Notes: generated from the letters alone by a model not told the origin. 64,000 nt of DNA from an uncultured Christensenellaceae bacterium (GCA_910588425.1 CAJUPM010000003.1:91219-155218); one strand, 5' to 3'. Shown: positions 15,698 to 24,081, counted from the stretch's first letter. Program-made: numbers and translations.

Positions 15698-15884
15698 TTT
15701 CCTCCTCTTCCTGCGGCGCAAGAAAGAGCTCTGGCGGCAGGCTGCGAATCTGCTCGGGCGTGAGCACGCTGTCTGTCCCAAGGCAGGCAGTACAGCGCGC
15801 GCCGCACTGCGGGCAGATGCACCCCAGCGTCAAATCCTCGGACTGCACCATATAAGTGCCGCAATTTTGGCAGCTGCATCGCAT
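15690..15884 (-). CDS. Small cysteine-rich zinc-ribbon protein
   Basis: Sixty-four-residue protein with eight cysteines in two groups (CxCxxC at 3-8; CxCxxCxxxCxxC at 22-34), a pattern suited to two zinc knuckles, followed by an acidic tail. The ATG has a strong GGAGGG site and the gene its own terminator, so I take it as real despite its size. No specific function is recognised; such proteins often act in protein-protein or nucleic acid contacts. Confidence 0.7.
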   Translation of the reverse strand: MRCSCQNCGTYMVQSEDLTLGCICPQCGARCTACLGTDSVLTPEQIRSLPPELFLAPQEEEEKR

Positions 15885-15914
15885 AAAAATGCCCTCCTTT
15901 TCTTATAAAAGAAA

Positions 15915-15934
15915 CCCGAGCCGAAGGGCCCGGG
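15915..15934 (-). terminator. Terminator after ECF transporter operon
   Basis: Stem CCCGAGCC / GGGCCCGGG (one mismatch), followed by TTTCTTTT on the minus strand, about 40 bases past the S-component stop. Confidence 0.75.
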
Positions 15935-15971
15935 CCTTTTTACGCGGTTAAAAAATGGTTATGGCTGCGGC

Positions 15972-16559
15972 CTATACATAGGGGACCAGCGTCCGCACAT
16001 TCTTCATGAGCGGAGCAAGCCAAATGACAACGAAGGGCGTCAGCGCGATCGGAACGACGTCTGCGATGCCGATCCAGAGGATGCAGTAGGTATACTTCAT
16101 ACCAGTGAAGTAGGAGAGGGAAAGGCTGGTCGTCAGGATCATCAGAACGCCGAACAGGACGCTCCAGAGCAGGCTCATGCCGATGAACTTGCCCTTTTTG
16201 CCCGGCTCCAGCAGGCTCATCAGGTCAACCTTGCCGCCTTTGAGGTGAATGAGGGCGGGCAGAGCTGCCGAAAGGCCAACCGTGATGCCGTCGGTCAGCG
16301 GGCTGTGCAGGGCGATGAAGCTGCCCGAGAGCAGCGCCCAGACGATGGTGCCGATATAGCCGGAGAAGAAGCCGGTAACTGGCCCAAACAGATAACCGAT
16401 CACCGGGATGATGAATGCGAATGTGCGGAAGTGCACACCGGGGATCAGCGGAATCGGACAGAGATATGCCCAAAGAATACCAGTCAACACGCCGAAGATG
16501 ACGAAGAAGACGATGTTGACAAAGGAAAATTTCTTGGTGTTAGCATTTGCCATGATCAT
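15972..16559 (-). CDS. ECF transporter substrate-binding (S) component-like membrane protein
   Basis: Hydrophobic 195-residue protein with about five or six membrane helices, the size and layout of an ECF S component. It ends an operon that supplies the rest of an ECF transporter (EcfT and a fused double ATPase), so it probably binds the substrate. I cannot assign a vitamin from its motifs (for example PGVHFRTFAFIIPVIGYLFGP). Two start codons (16559, 16553) are possible behind GAGAGG. The neighbouring creatininase-family hydrolase and phosphoribosyltransferase suggest a nitrogen heterocycle or nucleobase-like compound (inference). Confidence 0.7.
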   Translation of the reverse strand: MIMANANTKKFSFVNIVFFVIFGVLTGILWAYLCPIPLIPGVHFRTFAFIIPVIGYLFGPVTGFFSGYIGTIVWALLSGSFIALHSPLTDGITVGLSAALPALIHLKGGKVDLMSLLEPGKKGKFIGMSLLWSVLFGVLMILTTSLSLSYFTGMKYTYCILWIGIADVVPIALTPFVVIWLAPLMKNVRTLVPYV

Positions 16560-16571
16560 AATTCCTCTCTT

Positions 16572-17354
16572 TTAGTAATTGATTTGCGAGATTTCCTGCA
16601 AAATTGCAAAAAGTTTTTCGACCGCGTACGCGAAAAACGCTTGTCCTTTTTCTTTGGTGGCATAAGTGGGCGCGCCGATGACGCCGCTTTTGGTTACATC
16701 TTTGGTGCGCCAGCCGGCGTTGACGGGGCCAAATACCGTGACGAACTTATCGCCCGTGAAGCACTCGGCAGGATCTTCGTCCACCGCGAGATCCATGCGC
16801 ACGGTTTCCGGCCGCGCTTCCAGCATCAGGGAAGTCTCCAGCTCGCAGGCATGGAAGATGCCATAGGGGCCGGACTGCTGATATTTCTCCCGGGCCTCTG
16901 CCCAGAAGGAGGTGAACCACCAATCGAACACATAGACCTGCAGGCCGAAATCGATGCGCAGATCCCGGGAAAGCAGGTTGGCCATATCCGTGTTGCCGCC
17001 GTGGCTGTTGAACAGCACCAGCTTTTTGAAACCGTGCTTTGCGATGCAGCCGGCGATATCGTGCAGAAGGGCATAGTAGGTCTGGGCGGAGAAAGTCAGC
17101 GTGCCGCAGAAATCCATATGCTCGTTGCTCTTGCCGATGTGAAGCTGCGGCGCGAAGATGACATTGCCGCCTGTATAGCTATCTGCGGCCGCGATGGCCT
17201 TATCCATCAGCGTGCTTAAGATGATGGAATCCGTGCCCACGGGAAGATGCGGGCCGTGCTGCTCTGTGGCAGACATGGGCAGCAGGACGATGGTATTATC
17301 CTTATCCAGCGCGGAAAGCTGGTCTCTGGAAAGATTTTCCCACTTTGCAATCAT
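16572..17354 (-). CDS. Creatininase family amidohydrolase
   Basis: Metal-dependent hydrolase of 260 residues. Metal ligands of the family are seen in TEQHGPHLPVGTD (E31, H33, D42, the same spacing as in creatininase), the following SHGGN loop, and the later acidic CELETS segment. The family opens cyclic amides (creatinine, formamido-pyrimidine intermediates and others). It lies inside the ECF operon, 12 bases before the S-component gene, which argues that it acts on the imported compound. The exact substrate is unknown. Confidence 0.82.
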   Translation of the reverse strand: MIAKWENLSRDQLSALDKDNTIVLLPMSATEQHGPHLPVGTDSIILSTLMDKAIAAADSYTGGNVIFAPQLHIGKSNEHMDFCGTLTFSAQTYYALLHDIAGCIAKHGFKKLVLFNSHGGNTDMANLLSRDLRIDFGLQVYVFDWWFTSFWAEAREKYQQSGPYGIFHACELETSLMLEARPETVRMDLAVDEDPAECFTGDKFVTVFGPVNAGWRTKDVTKSGVIGAPTYATKEKGQAFFAYAVEKLFAILQEISQINY

Positions 17355-17392
17355 GGTTTGAAACTCCTTTCGGTTTTTGCTCTATTCCCGCA

Positions 17393-18202
17393 TTAAACCG
17401 GGATATAGAAGAGAAAGCGCAGAGCGACCGTCCCGGCGATGGCAACGGCAGTTGCCAAAAGGAACCAGGCATCGTATTTGGATGCCTTGATGGTCTTATA
17501 GGACGTGCGCTTGACGCTGAAGTTCAGCTTATAGAAGTGCATGGCCAAAGAAATGGCATGACCCTTGCCGATGACGCGGAACAGCAGAGGAATCGAGAAA
17601 ATGATATAGTTCTTGATTTTGGTTGCCGTGCCGCATTCCTCGATTTCCAGGCCGCGGGAGCTCTGGGCTTCCATGATGGCCCGCAGCTCTGTGATGATGA
17701 TGGGGATGATCTGGAACACCAGGCCGATGGCAAAGCTGATGGAATAGGGCATATGCCATTTGCAGAGGCCCAGAATGATCTCGCTGAAGTTGGTCGTGAT
17801 GAGCACCATGAAGAAGGAGGCGATCATCAGGTAGATGCGCAGGGAATAGACGAGGCCCTTATAGAAATCGTACCAATCGAAGCAGAGGTTCATCCCGAGC
17901 ACATTGCCCTCATAGAAGATGGGGCCGCCCTCGACCGGGGGATGCTCGAATAATCCCAGCACGAACCAGAGCAGGAAGATAAAAATCAGAAGCGCTTTGA
18001 GCTGTCCCAGCAGTTTGCCCATCTCGGACATGATGCCGCAGCTCAGCCAGATGCCCAGGAAGAACAGGAACAAAAACACCAGCGCTGCGGCGGATTTGGT
18101 GAGAGACGTCAGCACGGCCATGGCCAGGAAGAAGAAGAACTTCGTGCGGGGATCCAGGCGGTGCAGGAGAGAATCCTTATCGACATACTGCAAATAATCC
18201 AT
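17393..18202 (-). CDS. ECF transporter transmembrane component EcfT
   Basis: Transmembrane coupling subunit, 269 residues with about five or six helices. The coupling-helix signature region reads AQSSRGLEIEE, a variant of the Ala-Arg-Gly motif that contacts the ATPases. I use the ATG at 18202, two bases after the ATPase stop, with GGGAGGAT inside the end of that gene; an upstream start would add 22 residues. It belongs to the operon with the ATPase upstream and the hydrolase downstream. Confidence 0.88.
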   Translation of the reverse strand: MDYLQYVDKDSLLHRLDPRTKFFFFLAMAVLTSLTKSAAALVFLFLFFLGIWLSCGIMSEMGKLLGQLKALLIFIFLLWFVLGLFEHPPVEGGPIFYEGNVLGMNLCFDWYDFYKGLVYSLRIYLMIASFFMVLITTNFSEIILGLCKWHMPYSISFAIGLVFQIIPIIITELRAIMEAQSSRGLEIEECGTATKIKNYIIFSIPLLFRVIGKGHAISLAMHFYKLNFSVKRTSYKTIKASKYDAWFLLATAVAIAGTVALRFLFYIPV

Positions 18203-18204
18203 AG

Positions 18205-19866
18205 TTAGGCATCCTCCCTTTTCAGCATAGCCGCGGCCTGCTCTGCAAATTCCTCGACGTTGTAGCACACTTTGCCAAACCCATAGCGCCGGGAAAGCCG
18301 GACGACAGGGGGCAGGCTGATGTTGATGGAATCAAAAATATCGTCTCTGCGGGCGAGGGCCTCCTTGCCGCCCTCGTAGATTTTCTTGCCGCCGCTCAGG
18401 ATGACGGCGCTGTCCGCCACTTTGAAGACCAGCGGAATCTCGTGGCTGATCATGATGACCGTCTTGCCTTGCTCTTTGAGGAAGGCGATGATCTCCTCCA
18501 GCTGCTTTTTGATATGCAGATCCATGCCCAGGGTGGGCTCGTCCAAAATGACGACGTCTGCGCTGGAAAACAGCACCGAGAGGATGGTGAGCAGATGCTT
18601 CTTGCCCATGGAAAGGTTGATGGGGAAGGTCTCGGCATCTGCGGAGAGGCCGTATTTTTCCAACACTTCCGCAACCTGCTCCTCCGTGAAGGGAAGGCCC
18701 TGCATCCGGGCGCAGAAGGTAATTTCCTGGGTTACCGTCTGCTCGAAGAGCATGTGCTCGGGGTGCTGGAACACCAGAATGATGTTTTTGGAGATTTGCG
18801 CCACCGTCTTTTTGAGGGTGGACTGGCCGTTATAGCGGACGTCGCCGCTGGTGGGCTTATGTAGGCCGTTTAAATGCTTGACCAGCGTCGTCTTGCCCGA
18901 GCCGTTCTGCCCCATGATGGCCACCACCTGCCCCTTGGGGAAGGAAGTGTTGATATCTTTGAGCGCGTGGAAACCGTCCGCGAATATTTTATTGAGCTGA
19001 TGCGCCGTCAAAAACGCCTCTTCGGGCAGTTCCTGAGCGGCGTGGGCGGGAAGCTCCTTTTGGGCGAAGAGCGCGTCCAGCTGCTGCAGAGCGCCCTGCA
19101 TGGAATAGAACATGGGAATTTCCGGGCGGATTTTCGCCATGGCGCGGTAGATCTCCGCCTCCTGGGGAATGGTAACGCCCAGCTTCTCCTGCAAATCGAA
19201 GTTGCGGAAGAACTCCTCCTTTTCGCCGTCGAACAGCACCCGGCCATCCGAAAGGCCGACCACCCGATCCACAATTCCGGCAGACCATTCCAGGTTGTTA
19301 TCCACGATGAGCACAGTCGTGCCGTCGGCGCGGAGCTGATTGAGCACGCCCTGCACCATCTTTTTGCCGTTGGGGTCCAGCGAGCTGACGGGCTCGTCCA
19401 TGATCAGAATATTGGGGCGCATGGCCAGAACCGAAGCGATGCAGACGGCCTGCCGCTGCCCGCCCGAGAGCGCGGCCACAGAGCGCTTGCGCAGATACTG
19501 CAAATTCAGCAGATCCAGCACATATTCCAGGCGCTCGGAGATTTCCTGGGCAGGAAGGCCCATGTTTTCCATGCCAAACGCGATGGCATCTTCCACGCCA
19601 TAGCCGAACAGCTGGTTTTCCGGCGACTGGCTGACGACGCTGACCAGCGGGTTTTCGCCCAGCTCCAGCTCGCCCTGCAAAACGCCGTTGCTCTCAAGCT
19701 TTGGGATGACGCCGCTTAAGATATTGACCAGCGTCGTCTTGCCGCAGCCCGAGGGGCCGACGACGGCCGTTACCGCGCTCTGCCGGATTTCCAGGCTGAT
19801 ATCTTTGAGCACCTCGCTGCCGTCCGGCGTATACTGATACGTGAGATTTTGGATACGATAATTCAA
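18205..19866 (-). CDS. ECF transporter fused double ATP-binding protein
   Basis: Two ABC ATPase domains in one 553-residue chain, corresponding to the EcfA-EcfA' pair (YkoD-like). Domain 1 has Walker A GPSGCGKTT and signature LSGGQRQ; domain 2 (from about residue 270) has Walker A GQNGSGKTT, a weaker signature LSMGKKH and Walker B VVILDEPTLGMD. A dedicated fused ATPase next to its own T and S components indicates a group I ECF transporter with a single substrate rather than a shared group II module. Confidence 0.9.
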   Translation of the reverse strand: MNYRIQNLTYQYTPDGSEVLKDISLEIRQSAVTAVVGPSGCGKTTLVNILSGVIPKLESNGVLQGELELGENPLVSVVSQSPENQLFGYGVEDAIAFGMENMGLPAQEISERLEYVLDLLNLQYLRKRSVAALSGGQRQAVCIASVLAMRPNILIMDEPVSSLDPNGKKMVQGVLNQLRADGTTVLIVDNNLEWSAGIVDRVVGLSDGRVLFDGEKEEFFRNFDLQEKLGVTIPQEAEIYRAMAKIRPEIPMFYSMQGALQQLDALFAQKELPAHAAQELPEEAFLTAHQLNKIFADGFHALKDINTSFPKGQVVAIMGQNGSGKTTLVKHLNGLHKPTSGDVRYNGQSTLKKTVAQISKNIILVFQHPEHMLFEQTVTQEITFCARMQGLPFTEEQVAEVLEKYGLSADAETFPINLSMGKKHLLTILSVLFSSADVVILDEPTLGMDLHIKKQLEEIIAFLKEQGKTVIMISHEIPLVFKVADSAVILSGGKKIYEGGKEALARRDDIFDSINISLPPVVRLSRRYGFGKVCYNVEEFAEQAAAMLKREDA

Positions 19867-19887
19867 GAGAAACTCCTTTTGCCAGGG

Positions 19888-20439
19888 TTAAAATTTAAAG
19901 ATGGGGAGGGATTCCAGGAAGATGATGTCGTCGCGCGCTCCTGCATCGCCCTCTGCCAGAATGGCCGCTTTGCCCGAGACAATGCCGCCCGCTTTTTTGA
20001 CCAGCGCTTCCATGGCCTTGAGGGATTCGCCCGTGCTGATGACATCGTCTACAATCAAAATGCGCTTGCCCTCGATCATCTTGGCCTCTACTTCATCCAG
20101 GCAGAGAATCTGCTTTTTCTGCGTCGTGATGGAATAGACCTCGGTCACGAACGGGTTGACCATATAGGGCTTGATGCTCTTTCTGGCGACGAAATAGCGA
20201 TCCATATTGAGCAGCCGAGCCAGCTCCTGCACCAGCGGGATGCCCTTGGCCTCTGCCGTGATCAGGTAGTCCACTTCGGGCAGCTTTGGCAAAAGCTCTG
20301 CGGCCGCTTTGATGACCAGCTGGGAGTCGCCCAGCAGGACAAAGCTAGCGATGCACATATTGTCCGCAATCTGCACGATGGGAAGCTCGCGCAGCAGGCC
20401 GGCAATGTTGATCTCGTATGTCTTGCTCGTTGGTTTCAT
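19888..20439 (-). CDS. Adenine phosphoribosyltransferase-like protein
   Basis: Type I phosphoribosyltransferase of 183 residues. The PRPP-binding loop is RILIVDDVISTGES, with an upstream TAEAKGIPLVQELARLL segment as in adenine/xanthine enzymes and PurR-type proteins. The ATG at 20439 with GGGAGAAA is chosen; the 46 residues encoded upstream fall in the structured leader and look non-coding. As first gene of the ECF operon, it probably converts the imported base to its ribotide, trapping it in the cell (inference). Base specificity cannot be assigned. Confidence 0.82.
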   Translation of the reverse strand: MKPTSKTYEINIAGLLRELPIVQIADNMCIASFVLLGDSQLVIKAAAELLPKLPEVDYLITAEAKGIPLVQELARLLNMDRYFVARKSIKPYMVNPFVTEVYSITTQKKQILCLDEVEAKMIEGKRILIVDDVISTGESLKAMEALVKKAGGIVSGKAAILAEGDAGARDDIIFLESLPIFKF

Positions 20440-20453
20440 AAAATTTCTCCCTT

Positions 20454-20582
20454 CAAGCCACGCTGTGGCTTGTCTAGAATCTAAAAAATGGCTGAGCGCA
20501 AAAACAAATTTGAAGCCAATCGGATTGCTTTTGCGCGTTTTCGCCCTCACCGCGCGGAAAAAGGCGAAATATTTCATTTTAT
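20454..20582 (-). promoter_or_regulatory. Structured leader of the ECF operon
   Basis: About 140 bases between promoter and first gene hold three hairpins on the minus strand: TTTCGCC/GGCGAAA (20539-20569), GCGCAAAA/TTTTGCGC (20496-20536) and a perfect 8-bp stem CAAGCCAC/GTGGCTTG (20454-20472) adjoining the RBS. I do not recognise a known riboswitch class (not TPP, purine or M-box). The last stem is well placed to control access to the RBS or to serve as a protein operator. Confidence 0.5.
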
Positions 20583-20588
20583 ATATGA

Positions 20589-20617
20589 ATTATAAAAGAT
20601 ATTCACAATCTGTTCAA
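20589..20617 (-). promoter_or_regulatory. ECF operon promoter
   Basis: Minus-strand TTGAAC (20612-20617), 17-base spacer, TATAAT (20589-20594). Confidence 0.8.
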
Positions 20618-20664
20618 GAGATATTTACGATTTACAGAAAAATTCTCGAAATAAATACAAAAAG

Positions 20665-20704
20665 AAGCGGCGAATGTTCGATATATAGTGAACATTCGCC
20701 GCTT
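20665..20704 (-). terminator. Terminator of the shikimate operon
   Basis: Perfect 15-base-pair inverted repeat (AAGCGGCGAATGTTC and its complement) with a 10-base AT loop, followed by TTTTTG on the minus strand. It lies about 57 bases past the last gene. Confidence 0.85.
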
Positions 20705-20760
20705 AAATTGCAAAAGGAGTGTTTTAAGGCTGTATGTTCCAGATAATGGAAGGAGATTGG

Positions 20761-21063
20761 CTAATCCCTGTAAGGGTCCCAGAGATGCTTTTTCAGATCT
20801 ACGCAGCCGTTTGGGCGGAAGCAGACGCCCTCGGCCTCCAGCCGGGCGCGCTGATCCGGAAAATCCGGTGCCAGTCTGCCGCAGTGGTTGACGCATCGGT
20901 GGCAGGGCAGGTTTTCGGGCGCAAAAAAGAGCGCCTGCCCCGCCATGCGCGGTGCATGGCCAAACCCGGCAAGATGCGCCAGCTGGCCGTAGGTCGCGAC
21001 GCGCCCAGGCGGGATATGCGCCACGATCTCGTAAACCTTTTTAAAGTATGCTTCCCGCTTCAT
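20761..21063 (-). CDS. MGMT-family DNA alkylation protein (small form)
   Basis: One hundred residues corresponding to the C-terminal DNA-binding domain of O6-alkylguanine-DNA alkyltransferases: helix-turn-helix IPPGRVATYGQLAHLAG and active-site PCHR (residues 53-56) with the acceptor Cys retained, unlike alkyltransferase-like proteins that carry Trp. The N-terminal RNase-H-like domain is missing. The start lies 23 bases inside the end of aroQ, so it is co-translated with the shikimate operon though unrelated in function. Whether it transfers alkyl groups is not certain. Confidence 0.8.
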   Translation of the reverse strand: MKREAYFKKVYEIVAHIPPGRVATYGQLAHLAGFGHAPRMAGQALFFAPENLPCHRCVNHCGRLAPDFPDQRARLEAEGVCFRPNGCVDLKKHLWDPYRD

Positions 21064-21499
21064 TGCCGCTTTCCAGATACTGCTTCAGGAACCGGATTGC
21101 CTGCACATAGCCATCCAGCCCCAGGCCGATGAAGGATTTGACGCAGGCCATGCCGGGGTAGGAAACATGCCGGAAGGATTCCCGCTGATAGACATCCGAG
21201 ATATGCACTTCCACGGCCGGGATGCTCACGGCTTTGAGCGCATCTAAAATGGCAATGCTGGTATGCGTGTAGGCGGCGGGGTTGATGACGATGCCGTCGG
21301 TATTGCCGTAAGCGCCCTGAATGGCATCCACAATATCGCCTTCGTGGTTGGACTGGAAACACTCACACTCGATGCCAAGGCGCTGGCAGGTCTTTTGCAC
21401 GAGTTCCAGAAGACTTTGATACGAGCCCTCGCCGTAGATGTTTTTTTCCCGGATGCCCAGCATGTTGATATTCGGGCCGTTGATGATGAGAAATTTCAT
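21041..21499 (-). CDS. aroQ: 3-dehydroquinate dehydratase, type II
   Basis: Third shikimate step. The 152-residue protein shows the type II pattern: FLIINGPNINMLGIRE with the catalytic loop Tyr in KNIYGEGSY, NPAAYTHTS and the HISD segment. A 202-base gap lies between aroEK and this gene, GC-rich and without a gene or terminator I can support, so it is presumably still transcribed with the operon. Confidence 0.95.
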   Translation of the reverse strand: MKFLIINGPNINMLGIREKNIYGEGSYQSLLELVQKTCQRLGIECECFQSNHEGDIVDAIQGAYGNTDGIVINPAAYTHTSIAILDALKAVSIPAVEVHISDVYQRESFRHVSYPGMACVKSFIGLGLDGYVQAIRFLKQYLESGNEAGSIL

Positions 21500-21701
21500 G
21501 AGAATACTCCTATGATAATCAATTTAGAAAGCAAAGCCAAATTGCCGGCAAAGAGTTCCTGTTTCGCGCGAAAACCAAAAGAGGAAAGATGGGCGGCCTC
21601 TTGCCGCGGCGATAAATTCGGGCAGACCAAGCCAGAGAGTCCACGCCGCCCGGCAGGTTGTGCCGGAGGCCAGAGCATCGGCCTCAGCCGGAGGCAGGCC
21701 C

Positions 21702-22937
21702 CTATTTTGGCATCCCCTCGAGCAGCGCCAGCACTTTTTCCAGCGTATCCGAAAGGGAGGCGTTGTTGCTCACAGCAAAATCGCAGACGGCCTGATAGAG
21801 CGGCCCGCGCACTTCCGCCAGTTTTCGCAGGGCGGCAGGGTCTTTGGAGAGCGGGCGGCCGTCCAGCGGAAGCTTTTCCAGATCCCGGGTCAGCAGGAAC
21901 ACGGCGGCGTTTTGCCGCAGAGCCCTGCGGTTCTCTTCCAGGAGAATCGCTCCGCCGCCCACCGAGAGCACAATGCCCGGGCGCTTTGTCAGCTGGGCAA
22001 TGGCCTGCTGCTCGCGCCTGCGGAAGCCCGGCTCGCCTTCTTCTGCGAAAATCTCCGGGATGCTCTTTCCGGCACTTTGCGCGATAATGTCGTCGCTGTC
22101 GATAAACTCCCGGCCCAGCTTTTCGGCAACCAGCCTGCCCACCGTGGTTTTGCCGCTGCCCGGCATCCCGACGAACACCACGCTTTTAAGCTGGCGCTCC
22201 AAACTGCTCAGAATCTGCTCGGTTTTCTCCGCAGAAATGCTCTTTTGCAGAAACACTTCGCAAGCCGCCTTTGCCTGGGCGACGAGCATGGGTAGGCCGT
22301 TGGTATACGGAATGCCCAGCTCCTCGGCCTCCAGCAGCAGCGCGGTTTTGAGCGGGTTATAGATGGCGTCGGCCACGCCCTCCAGATGCGGGAACTGCTC
22401 CAGGCCAAGGGGCGCCTGGCCGTTCTGCGGGAACATGCCCACAGGCGTGGTATTGAGGATAATCTGGGCATCCGCATGGCGGGAGAGGTTCTGATAGTTG
22501 TCCTCACCCGAGCGGGAGATGGTGAAAATCTCCCGGGCGCCCAAATCTTCGGCCGCGGCATGGGCGGTTTTGGAGGTGCCCCCGCTGCCCAAAATGAGCA
22601 CTTTTTTGCCGGAAAGGCAGATGCCCGCGCGCTTTATGGCATATTTCAGCCCGGCATAATCCGTATTGTCGCCAAAGAGCCTGCCGCCGCGGTTGACGAT
22701 GGTATTGACGGCTCCGATGCGCCGGGCGGCAGGTGAGAGTTCATCCAGATAGGGGATGACGGCCTTTTTATATGGGATGGTGACGTTCAGGCCGCGAAAC
22801 TGCTTTTCCCGCAGAAAGCCGTCCAGCTTTTCGGGAGGCAGGGAGATGAGCTGGTAGTCGTAATCCGCCAGCTGTGCGTGTATTTGGGGAGAAAAGCTGT
22901 GCGAGAGCTTTTCCCCTAAAAGCCCGTATTCCGCCAT
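21702..22937 (-). CDS. aroEK: Fused shikimate dehydrogenase / shikimate kinase
   Basis: One 411-residue chain carries two pathway enzymes. Residues 1-250: shikimate dehydrogenase, with LSHSFSPQIH, NVTIPYK (catalytic Lys), NTDYAGL and the NADP loop LGSGGTSKTA. Residues about 252-411: shikimate kinase, with Walker A GMPGSGKTT, the shikimate-binding DSDD, and SVGGGAIL. The ATG at 22937 is used, one base after the pheA stop. The enzymes catalyse consecutive steps (dehydroshikimate to shikimate to shikimate 3-phosphate), so channelling is possible. The usual order of such fusions differs among lineages; I cannot say how common this one is. Confidence 0.93.
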   Translation of the reverse strand: MAEYGLLGEKLSHSFSPQIHAQLADYDYQLISLPPEKLDGFLREKQFRGLNVTIPYKKAVIPYLDELSPAARRIGAVNTIVNRGGRLFGDNTDYAGLKYAIKRAGICLSGKKVLILGSGGTSKTAHAAAEDLGAREIFTISRSGEDNYQNLSRHADAQIILNTTPVGMFPQNGQAPLGLEQFPHLEGVADAIYNPLKTALLLEAEELGIPYTNGLPMLVAQAKAACEVFLQKSISAEKTEQILSSLERQLKSVVFVGMPGSGKTTVGRLVAEKLGREFIDSDDIIAQSAGKSIPEIFAEEGEPGFRRREQQAIAQLTKRPGIVLSVGGGAILLEENRRALRQNAAVFLLTRDLEKLPLDGRPLSKDPAALRKLAEVRGPLYQAVCDFAVSNNASLSDTLEKVLALLEGMPK

Positions 22938-22938
22938 A

Positions 22939-24081
22939 TCAGAAGGTCTCCGCATAGCAGCCCAGGAAGGAGAACTGCTCCAGCGTTCCCTCCAGCTCGG
23001 CCAGCAGCTTTAAAAGGGCATCCGAATGCGCCGAGACGCTGGCATCGAAATAGAACATGAACTCGAAATCCTTGCCGGGGATGGGGCGGCTCTCGATCTT
23101 GGTCAGGTTAAGCCCCAGGGTGGCAAACTTGGTGATGACGCTGTAAAGCGAGCCCGGGCGGTGCGGCAGGGTAAACATCAGGCTCATCTTGTCTGCGCCC
23201 GGGTAGATCTCCGGGGCGCGGGAGATGCAGATGAAGCGGGTGTAGTTGTTGTCGCTGTTTTGGATGTGATCCGAGAGGATTTGCAGGCCGTAAAGCTCTG
23301 CGCATTCCCGGGAGGAGATGGCGGCAATATCCGTGCGGTCGGAATCGGCGACCATCTTGGCCGCAACTGCGGTGTTCTCATAGACATTCGCCTTGATCTC
23401 CGGGTGCTCCCGCAGAAATTCGTTGCACTGGGCCAGCCCCTGCTCATGCGAATAGATCTCCCGGATATCCTCCAGCCGCGTGCCTTTTTTGACCAGCAGC
23501 GTGTGGTTGATGCGCAGTTTGACGCTGCGCACGATGGAGAAGCGGAACTTCTTCATCAGGTCGTAAACCTGGCTGACAGAGCCGGCCGAGCTGTTTTCAA
23601 TGGGCAGGATGCCATAGCGGCACATGCCCTTATCCACCGCGTTAAACACCGCCTCGAAGGATTTGAAATACATGATGCTGGGCAGGGAGAAGAGCTTTTC
23701 GCAGGCCGCCTGGGAATACGCTCCTTCCACGCCCTGGCAGGCAACGATGGCCTGATCCGGCAGTTTGGCGGGCGTCTGCTCCAGCGCCTGGCGCACTTCC
23801 TTTTGCAGAGCGGAATCCTTGTGGATAAACTGGCTCTGATAGGAGCGGGAGACATCGAACAGCGTGCTAAACAGCACTTTGGTATACCCCGCAAGCTCGG
23901 GGCCTGCCGCCTCGGTCACGCGATTTAGAATATCCGTTTCCCGGCTCTTATCCAGCACGGTCAGGTTATGCTCCTTCTTATACTGCGCCACGGCCAGCAC
24001 CGTGTGCATCCGTTCGGCAAACAGGGAGACTAGCTGATCGTCGATCTCGTTGAGCTTTTCTCTTGCTTGGTTGATATCCAT
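22939..24081 (-). CDS. pheA: Chorismate mutase / prephenate dehydratase
   Basis: Bifunctional P-protein of 380 residues leading to phenylpyruvate. Residues 1-85: AroQ-type chorismate mutase (INQAREKLNEIDDQLVSLF). About 107-285: prephenate dehydratase (CQGVEGAYSQAACEKLF, ENSSAGSVSQVYDL, NYTRFICIS). C-terminal: ACT regulatory domain (HRPGSLYSVITKFATLGLNLTKIESRPI) that binds phenylalanine for feedback inhibition. In the shikimate operon between aroC and aroEK. Confidence 0.95.
   Translation of the reverse strand: MDINQAREKLNEIDDQLVSLFAERMHTVLAVAQYKKEHNLTVLDKSRETDILNRVTEAAGPELAGYTKVLFSTLFDVSRSYQSQFIHKDSALQKEVRQALEQTPAKLPDQAIVACQGVEGAYSQAACEKLFSLPSIMYFKSFEAVFNAVDKGMCRYGILPIENSSAGSVSQVYDLMKKFRFSIVRSVKLRINHTLLVKKGTRLEDIREIYSHEQGLAQCNEFLREHPEIKANVYENTAVAAKMVADSDRTDIAAISSRECAELYGLQILSDHIQNSDNNYTRFICISRAPEIYPGADKMSLMFTLPHRPGSLYSVITKFATLGLNLTKIESRPIPGKDFEFMFYFDASVSAHSDALLKLLAELEGTLEQFSFLGCYAETF

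Noticed and set aside
21496..21678. 60-codon minus-strand ORF in the aroEK-aroQ gap
   Set aside because: Low-complexity, no ribosome site, and no protein-like conservation pattern; likely GC-rich non-coding sequence.
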